From contig JAPLNR010000069.1 in NCBI GenBank assembly GCA_026401035.1, forward strand, positions 1-64,000: 64,000 nt of DNA, given 5' to 3'. The notes under the pieces were generated by a model. It was not told the DNA's origin and did not search any database. It saw nothing but the letters and a program-made list of their open reading frames with translations. A program made the position numbers and the translations under genes. The stretch comes from Planctomycetia bacterium. Its GTDB lineage: Bacteria; Planctomycetota; Planctomycetia; Pirellulales; UBA1268. Positions 58,890-64,000 of this stretch are shown piece by piece (within the stretch, counting starts at the first letter, position 1; every line of letters begins with the position of its first letter).

Positions 58890-59339
58890 TCACTTCCGCG
58901 GTGCGGGCACATCGATGTTGTACTCGACGGCGGAGCGGGCGTCCTTGGGCACTTCAAGCGGCGGCGCGTTGAAGCTGGCCGGAACGTAACTGATCGCGGC
59001 GGCCGTCTCGGGGTCGCCGCCCGGCGGCAGGGTCTCGCAGATCACCCGCACGTCGTACGTTCCCGGACGCAGGCCGTCCGCGTCGCGAAACGTGGCCGCC
59101 TTGTACTTTCCGTCGGCGTCGAATATCGCCCGGCCGGGCCGCGGATCGTGGCCTGTGTCGACTCGCCTTGCGGGCATGTCATTTGGCACGAACGCCAGGA
59201 GGCCGGAGGCCGGGGGCTTGCCGCCTCCGAAGCTCACGCGTCCGTGCACGGGAACCAGGTTCCGAGACTCGCCGCAGCCAACGGCTCCAACGAGCACCAG
59301 AAACACGAGAAGACCGGTGTGCATGCGAGAGGCTGTCAT
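58890..59339 (-). CDS. Small lipoprotein, carboxypeptidase-regulatory-like
   Basis: This 149-aa protein has a lipoprotein signal: hydrophobic core GLLVFLVLVGAVGC, with Cys22 as the likely lipidated residue. It then has a beta-rich domain beginning LVPVHGRVSFGGGKPPASG, the pattern of the planctomycete carboxypeptidase-regulatory-like family, with AIFDADGKYKAATFRDADGL later. The ATG overlaps the DUF1559 stop by four bases, so it is the last gene of a coupled trio. It probably sits in the outer membrane or periplasm with the surface protein. The exact role is unknown. Confidence 0.85.
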   Translation of the reverse strand: MTASRMHTGLLVFLVLVGAVGCGESRNLVPVHGRVSFGGGKPPASGLLAFVPNDMPARRVDTGHDPRPGRAIFDADGKYKAATFRDADGLRPGTYDVRVICETLPPGGDPETAAAISYVPASFNAPPLEVPKDARSAVEYNIDVPAPRK

Positions 59340-60400
59340 TCGACGATCGCGATTACTTTGTCGATGGCCGAGAGTCGTCGCGTGCCCAATGCCTGAAGGA
59401 GGTCGTAGGTAATTGTTTCGCTTAAAAAACGGACGGACCCGTCCCCCATGGCGACCTGCGCGCCCCCGGCATGGCGGCTCTTGATTCCAGAATATGAGGC
59501 CTCTTGGCAGAGGTTCGTGCACGTGGTGCCGATTGCCCCTGCCGGGGCGATCCAATTGAGCGGAATGTTCGACACGAGGTGCCTGGTCAGCATGAATACG
59601 CCGTTGCTTTGGAAGTCGCCAGGCAGGAATTCACCGACCATGATCGTGTTGGACAGGCCGTCAAGCACGCTATCAAACGTGATCCGGGTGATCGTTCCGC
59701 TGAAAAAACCGACGGCAGAAAGACCATTGATTCCATTTGAGTCGCAATTGCAGCAGGAACTCGTCAGAGAAGCTGCCGACGAAGGCTTGCAGAAGGTACA
59801 GCTCCACGGTTGACGAAGCGAAGCGGGCCCCATCGAGCCGCAATACCAGAGCCCCTGCATGGTTCCCGTGCCCGACGAGGACCAGTAACCGCTGCCGCGA
59901 TCGGTCAGGAGCGGTTGGGCGGCATTGGGGTCGGACGGGCAGATGTAGGAGTCGATTCGCTTCGTGGTGAGGATTGTGGCGTTCGCCACGGGATAGGAGG
60001 TTGACGTCGTCGTGTCCCCCGCCTTTTTCGTGAAATCGATCGAGCTGAAGAGCGGCATCTGTTCCAATTGCGGGAGGATCGCCGCCGACCACGTATCTGG
60101 CGTGCCCCACTGATAGATGTTCTTGAAATTGATGCTGATGCCGGTGCCGCTGTAGGCGAGCTGTCTCCAGGCGCTGGACCGGTTGTTCATGCTGATCAAC
60201 GGCATTGCGCCATTCGTGTCGTGGTATGTGTGCAGTGCCAGGGCCACCTGCTTCAGATTGCCGGCGCACGTGTTCCGTCGCGCCGCTTCGCGTGCCGTCT
60301 GGACGGCCGGCAGCAGCAACCCGACGAGCAGACCGACGATGGCCACGGTTGCCAAAAGTTCGATGAGCGTAAAACCGCGGTGTCGTTTCTGTCGTTTCAT
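59336..60400 (-). CDS. DUF1559 pseudopilin-like protein
   Basis: This 354-aa protein has a type IV prepilin leader (RGFTLIELLATVAIVGLLVG; cleavage after Gly9, Glu14 five residues later) and a long N-terminal helix. A globular DUF1559 domain rich in Cys and Ser follows (CTFCKPSS, SCCNCDSNG). The C-terminus has an H-x9-DG motif (HAGGAQVAMGDG). Planctomycetes have dozens of these, thought to be surface or secretion-related pseudopilins. The ATG overlaps the surface-protein stop by four bases and its stop overlaps the lipoprotein start, forming a coupled unit. Confidence 0.94.
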   Translation of the reverse strand: MKRQKRHRGFTLIELLATVAIVGLLVGLLLPAVQTAREAARRNTCAGNLKQVALALHTYHDTNGAMPLISMNNRSSAWRQLAYSGTGISINFKNIYQWGTPDTWSAAILPQLEQMPLFSSIDFTKKAGDTTTSTSYPVANATILTTKRIDSYICPSDPNAAQPLLTDRGSGYWSSSGTGTMQGLWYCGSMGPASLRQPWSCTFCKPSSAASLTSSCCNCDSNGINGLSAVGFFSGTITRITFDSVLDGLSNTIMVGEFLPGDFQSNGVFMLTRHLVSNIPLNWIAPAGAIGTTCTNLCQEASYSGIKSRHAGGAQVAMGDGSVRFLSETITYDLLQALGTRRLSAIDKVIAIVE

Positions 60401-63400
60401 GGCGTGTGGGCCCCGCGGCGCCGCTTCCAGAGCGACCAGCCGGCCATGACGATGCCGAAGCCAGCGAACACGACCGTACCCGGCTCGGGCACGATCACGA
60501 GCTGAATTCCATTGCCAGCGGCATTCACCTTCACCGAGATGTCGCTCAGGCTCGGCTGCGGGCCCTGCCAGCCCGTGAGGCTGATGTTGAAGAGGCTCGT
60601 GAGATTGCTGTTGGCGCCAAAGTTGTTGGTGCCGGACCCGAGCGTTGCGAAGCTCGTGATCAGGAACTCATAGCTCGAGCCCGCCACGTAGCCACTGTCC
60701 AGCGGGCCAGCCGCATTGCTGCCATTCAGCGTGACGAGGTTGAGATTGAACTTGCCGCCCGTCGAAAGGCCCGAGATGTCCAACGCGCCGCCCGAAACGG
60801 CGAGCAGATCCCAGTTGGTGCCAGCCGTGCCGGAAAGCGAATTCAGCTCCCACACATAGGTGCCGCCAGGGTTCCACGCGAGGCCGCTGGTAAAGGCCTG
60901 CGTGCCCGGCGAGTTGCCCGGGGAGAGAACCGCATTCGTGCCGACGGTCACGGCCGAGCCGATCGTGCCGGTGCCGGAGAGCGTGCCACCGGCGCCTGCG
61001 AACGTGATCGCGGGCGCAAGTGCCGTTGCCGAGTTGTACTTGAAATCACCGCCGTTCAGAGTGATGCCGCTCGTGCCGTTGAGCGAGCCGGCGGATTCGA
61101 CCGTGAGCCGGCCACCGGAAATCGCGGTGGCGCCCGTATAGCCGTTGCTGCCGGAGAGCGTGACGGTGCCCGCGGTAGACTTCGTGAGGCTGGCCGAGCC
61201 TGCCAGGTTGGCGAGCACACTGCCCGACCGGACATCAAAGGCGGCGGCACTCGTCAGCGCCCCGCCGCTGCCGCCGAGGATGCCGCCGGTGAGCGTGAAG
61301 CCAGAGACCGACTCGTTGCCGCCGAGCGTGAGCTGGCCGCTGGAGATCGTCAGGACCGAATTCGAGTTGAACCGCCCGGCAGAACCGAGCGAAGTCGTAC
61401 CGTTCGAGACCGTGATCGCACCCGAGCCGAGGCCCGCATTGACCGCTCCGCCCTGCAGGGCGTACCCGTTGGTTGCCGTAAGGGTGCCGGTGCCGACGAG
61501 CGAGCCGCTCGTGATCGTGAATCCGGCGACTGACGGGGCGTAGGTGGAAATGTTGAGCACGCCGCCGTTCACGGTGGATGTTCCCGTGCCGATGGCACTC
61601 GCCCGCCCGAGGGCCAATTCGCCGGCGCTGACGGTTGTGCTGCCGGAATACGAGTTGGAGCCGGAGAGCGTCTGCGTGCCGGTCCCGATCTTCGTGAGGT
61701 TGAGGATCGCGCTCGAGCCGCTGTTTTGGATCCTGCCGGCGAAGGTGCTCGTAGCGTTGTTGCCACCGAGTGTGAGCGTGGACGTCGAACTGGCGAGCAT
61801 GTTATCGACGACGCTGTTGGTCGAGTACGTGCCCGAGGTGGGGTTCAGGCTAGAGAGGCCGTTGATTGTCTCACTGAAACCGTTCAGGTCGAACGTGACG
61901 GCGGAACCCATTGCAGATGTAGAAAGCGTGCCGCTATAGACGAGCACGGTTCCTTTGCCTTCACCATCGGGAATCACCTCCGAGGCGCCGAGGCGAACGC
62001 CGGCACCAGTTGCCGATGGAGTGGAAGGACCCCGTACAACAAACTGAAAGTCACCGACGTACGAATTCGCGGTGTTCGAGATCGTCACGTAGGCAGTCTG
62101 ACCATTAGCAGCTAGGTTTGGTCCGATCTGCAAAGCGGAGGCACTGTTCGTTCCCGACAGCTTTGCAGCAATAGTCGACGAACCGCCGCCGGTTGGGGTG
62201 AGATAGTTCGTCCCAGTCCCGACAGTGATCCCTTGTGTAGCGCTGCCGAATGTGGCGCCAAAGGCTGCCAGGGCCGCGTTATTGGTCACAGTGAGGGCGT
62301 CATCGCCTGTAGTTCTGAACGCGGCATAATCCCACTTCGCATTATTGATTACGGTCTTGCCGGTCCCACCGAGCCCCGAAGCCGTCCGAAATCCGTTGCC
62401 CGATGATCCACCAAGGACCGTCAGTGTACCGCCGCCAAAATTGGTATTAGCTTGCCAGATCTGGGTGTTGGAATTGGACAAAAGCAGCGTACCACCGTTT
62501 GCCCCGACCTGGATCGCCCAGTTGGACGACTGCGCGTTGCTCCACGCGAGGTCGATGGTGCCGCCGTTGAGAAGGACCACGCCGCCCGTGCCGTTGCCCA
62601 GCGAGTTGGTGGCGCTCGTCACCCGGACCGTGCCCTGCAGGATCGCCGTTGTGCCGGTATAGGTGTTGCCCGTGCCGAGCACGAGCGTGCCGAGTCCCGA
62701 CTTCGTCAGGCCAGTGGCCGTAGAATTATTGGCAATCGCAGAATTGAGCGTGAGCGTGTTGGCGGTGTTGTTCTGGATCACCACGAGATCGCCGCCGCTT
62801 GAGCCGGCGATCGTGCCGCCGGTGATCGTCGAGCCGTTGTTGCCCACGTTGGCGGTCACCAGGATGCCGTTGGAGACCGTGCTCAGGGCGGCGGGCAGCG
62901 TGAACGTGGTGGCACCGGCCGTGTTGAACCGCAGGCTGTTTGGCGTGATCGCCGCCGCGGGGCTCTGGGAGTTGTCGATGTCGATATTGGCGTTCGTGTA
63001 GCTCGCGGCCGTCGATCCGGCAGTAGAAGCGAGCGTGTAGCTCGAAAGGCCGGTGATCGCGCTGCTCCCGTTGGCGACCGCCCACGTCGTGCCGCCATAG
63101 GTGATGCCGCTGCCGAGGATGCTGTTGGTGTTGCCCGTGGACGTGATGAACGATCCGGTCGTGGGAATGTCGAGCGCCGAGCCCAGGTTTCGGGTGATTG
63201 CCCCGAAGTTGATCGTGTTCGAGGCGCCCGCGGCTACGGTGGACCGGCCGGCGTTGAGCGTGGTGCTTGCGAACGATTGAGTGGCGGAGTCGCTGCGGCT
63301 CATGACCAGGCCGGCATTGCCGAGCGTCAGGGCGCTCGAACTGCTGATCGACCCGGCTGTGCCGCCGTTGCCGATCTGGAGCATGCCGGAGGTGATGCTC

Positions 63401-64000
63401 GTCGAGCCGGTGTAGGTGTTGGCATTCGTGAGCGTGAGCGTGCCCAGTCCGGACTTGACAAGCGAGAGCGAGGTGGCGCCGCCGTTGGAAATCGTGCCGC
63501 TGATCGCGGTCGCGCCAGCCCCGCCGACGGTGAGCGTCTTTGCCCCCGCGGTGCCACCGCTCCCGCCCGTGATGCCGCCTGCGAACGTGAGATTGTTGGT
63601 GAGGCTGTTGTTGGAGAGCGTGAAACTTCCGGCCGCGGCGTTCGTGCCGAGCACGAGCAGGGCGTTGATCAACTGGTCGTTCGCGACCGTCGAGGTCATC
63701 GCCACGGTTCCCGAACTCGCCAATCGCAGCGTCTGGTTGGCCGCGCCGCCGGAGCCGATCGTGTAGCCCGCCGCGGTGGCAGTGTCGAAGAGTACCGAGA
63801 GCACCGTCGACGTGCCGCTCAGGTCGATGGTCGTATTTCCGTTGCCCGCGGCGTTGAAGACGGCGCCGTCAGCCACGCCGGGCGTGCCGCTTGTCGGGTT
63901 CCAGTTGGTGGTGTTCGTCCACAGGGCGCTCGTCGTGCCCGTCCACGTGTACGTCGCCGCCGCGGCGGGCGACACGGAGACCGCGGCCGTCGCAAGCAGG
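60397..64000 (-). CDS. Giant autotransporter-type beta-strand repeat surface protein with PEP-CTERM tail
   Basis: The frame is open to the right edge, so this is the C-terminal 1200 residues. At the edge it reads the end of a signal peptide (LLATAAVSVSPAAAATYTWTG), so little seems missing. It consists of many autotransporter-associated beta-strand repeats (LTKSGLGTLVLGTGNTYTG, LTKIGTGTQTLSGSNSYSGS, LTKSTAGTVTLSGSNGYTG). The C-terminal PEP-CTERM sorting signal is VPEPGTVVFAGFGIVMAGW followed by a basic WKRRRG. It is rich in Gly, Ser, Thr and Asn and almost free of Cys, as expected for an extracellular right-handed beta-helix. It is sorted by an exosortase-type system and likely anchored or secreted to the exopolymer layer. 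It is coupled to the pseudopilin gene. Confidence 0.92.
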   Translation of the reverse strand, partial: LLATAAVSVSPAAAATYTWTGTTSALWTNTTNWNPTSGTPGVADGAVFNAAGNGNTTIDLSGTSTVLSVLFDTATAAGYTIGSGGAANQTLRLASSGTVAMTSTVANDQLINALLVLGTNAAAGSFTLSNNSLTNNLTFAGGITGGSGGTAGAKTLTVGGAGATAISGTISNGGATSLSLVKSGLGTLTLTNANTYTGSTSITSGMLQIGNGGTAGSISSSSALTLGNAGLVMSRSDSATQSFASTTLNAGRSTVAAGASNTINFGAITRNLGSALDIPTTGSFITSTGNTNSILGSGITYGGTTWAVANGSSAITGLSSYTLASTAGSTAASYTNANIDIDNSQSPAAAITPNSLRFNTAGATTFTLPAALSTVSNGILVTANVGNNGSTITGGTIAGSSGGDLVVIQNNTANTLTLNSAIANNSTATGLTKSGLGTLVLGTGNTYTGTTAILQGTVRVTSATNSLGNGTGGVVLLNGGTIDLAWSNAQSSNWAIQVGANGGTLLLSNSNTQIWQANTNFGGGTLTVLGGSSGNGFRTASGLGGTGKTVINNAKWDYAAFRTTGDDALTVTNNAALAAFGATFGSATQGITVGTGTNYLTPTGGGSSTIAAKLSGTNSASALQIGPNLAANGQTAYVTISNTANSYVGDFQFVVRGPSTPSATGAGVRLGASEVIPDGEGKGTVLVYSGTLSTSAMGSAVTFDLNGFSETINGLSSLNPTSGTYSTNSVVDNMLASSTSTLTLGGNNATSTFAGRIQNSGSSAILNLTKIGTGTQTLSGSNSYSGSTTVSAGELALGRASAIGTGTSTVNGGVLNISTYAPSVAGFTITSGSLVGTGTLTATNGYALQGGAVNAGLGSGAITVSNGTTSLGSAGRFNSNSVLTISSGQLTLGGNESVSGFTLTGGILGGSGGALTSAAAFDVRSGSVLANLAGSASLTKSTAGTVTLSGSNGYTGATAISGGRLTVESAGSLNGTSGITLNGGDFKYNSATALAPAITFAGAGGTLSGTGTIGSAVTVGTNAVLSPGNSPGTQAFTSGLAWNPGGTYVWELNSLSGTAGTNWDLLAVSGGALDISGLSTGGKFNLNLVTLNGSNAAGPLDSGYVAGSSYEFLITSFATLGSGTNNFGANSNLTSLFNISLTGWQGPQPSLSDISVKVNAAGNGIQLVIVPEPGTVVFAGFGIVMAGWSLWKRRRGAHTP

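Noticed and set aside
60397..64000. Periodic repeats suggesting a CRISPR array
   Set aside because: The periodicity is in the protein (beta-strand repeats) with variable spacing and divergent DNA; no constant repeat with unique spacers and no cas genes.

Overview
This window looks like chromosomal DNA of a planctomycete, probably of the Pirellulales/Lacipirellulaceae kind. It has high-GC coding sequence and many families typical of or confined to that phylum. These include ThuA fused to a PVC-type dehydrogenase and heme domain, a DUF1549/DUF1553 cytochrome protein beside a DUF1501 protein, WD40 proteins with a planctomycete-type cytochrome, and a DUF1559 pseudopilin with an H-x9-DG motif. They also include a PEP-CTERM/autotransporter-repeat surface protein and an ExbB/ExbD/TPR operon. 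No rRNA, tRNA, CRISPR array or complete insertion sequence was recognised.

Layout. 0-5.4 kb: a secreted PDZ protein (cut by the window edge), FabF, a spermidine-synthase-like methyltransferase and a DTW-domain tRNA modification enzyme. 5.5-12.3 kb: a sugar-catabolism block made of a Gfo/Idh/MocA oxidoreductase, a very large ThuA/dehydrogenase/HEAT/cytochrome protein broken by a deletion-frameshift, and a XylR-like AraC regulator. 12.4-14.3 kb: an outer-membrane barrel protein and a glycine-rich RRM protein with a clear terminator. 14.4-19.3 kb: a fatty acid desaturase, a GH130 enzyme and a two-domain GT4 glycosyltransferase. 19.8-25.2 kb: a DHDPS-like aldolase divergent from an Old Yellow Enzyme homologue, then a sugar isomerase, a secreted protein and RidA. 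25.4-26.2 kb: a HepT/MntA toxin-antitoxin pair. 26.6-34.0 kb: a four-gene operon (TPR, ExbB, ExbD, and a giant protein with a TonB-like anchor and an alpha/alpha-toroid end). 34.1-39.1 kb: a P-type ATPase, a frameshifted thioredoxin/DsbD-like protein and a D-2-hydroxyacid dehydrogenase. 39.2-42.6 kb: a 1125-aa secreted protein that I do not recognise.

42.6-49.2 kb is a genomic scrapyard. It holds three toxin-antitoxin pairs (RHH/PIN, HigBA, YefM/YoeB), remnants of two more, a truncated duplicate of a histidine kinase whose full copy lies at 57-58.7 kb, a displaced copy of that kinase's flank, and a DUF1080 stump. An M4 protease and an orphan NarL-type response regulator also lie here. 49.2-55.6 kb: a three-gene planctomycete cytochrome/DUF1501 operon with a divergent PAS-AraC regulator. 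57-64 kb: the intact histidine kinase behind a tightly overlapping trio (PEP-CTERM giant surface protein, DUF1559 pseudopilin, lipoprotein).

How it fits together. Most functions concern uptake and breakdown of sugars or polysaccharide-derived compounds, envelope and surface display, and energised envelope transport. Start/stop overlaps of 4-11 nt link the genes within each operon. A 22-nt REP-like palindrome occurs four times, always in gaps at gene 3' ends. Two conserved genes carry frameshifts with missing internal sequence, so either recent decay or assembly error should be considered. All coordinates and family calls come from reading the sequence; no database search was run.
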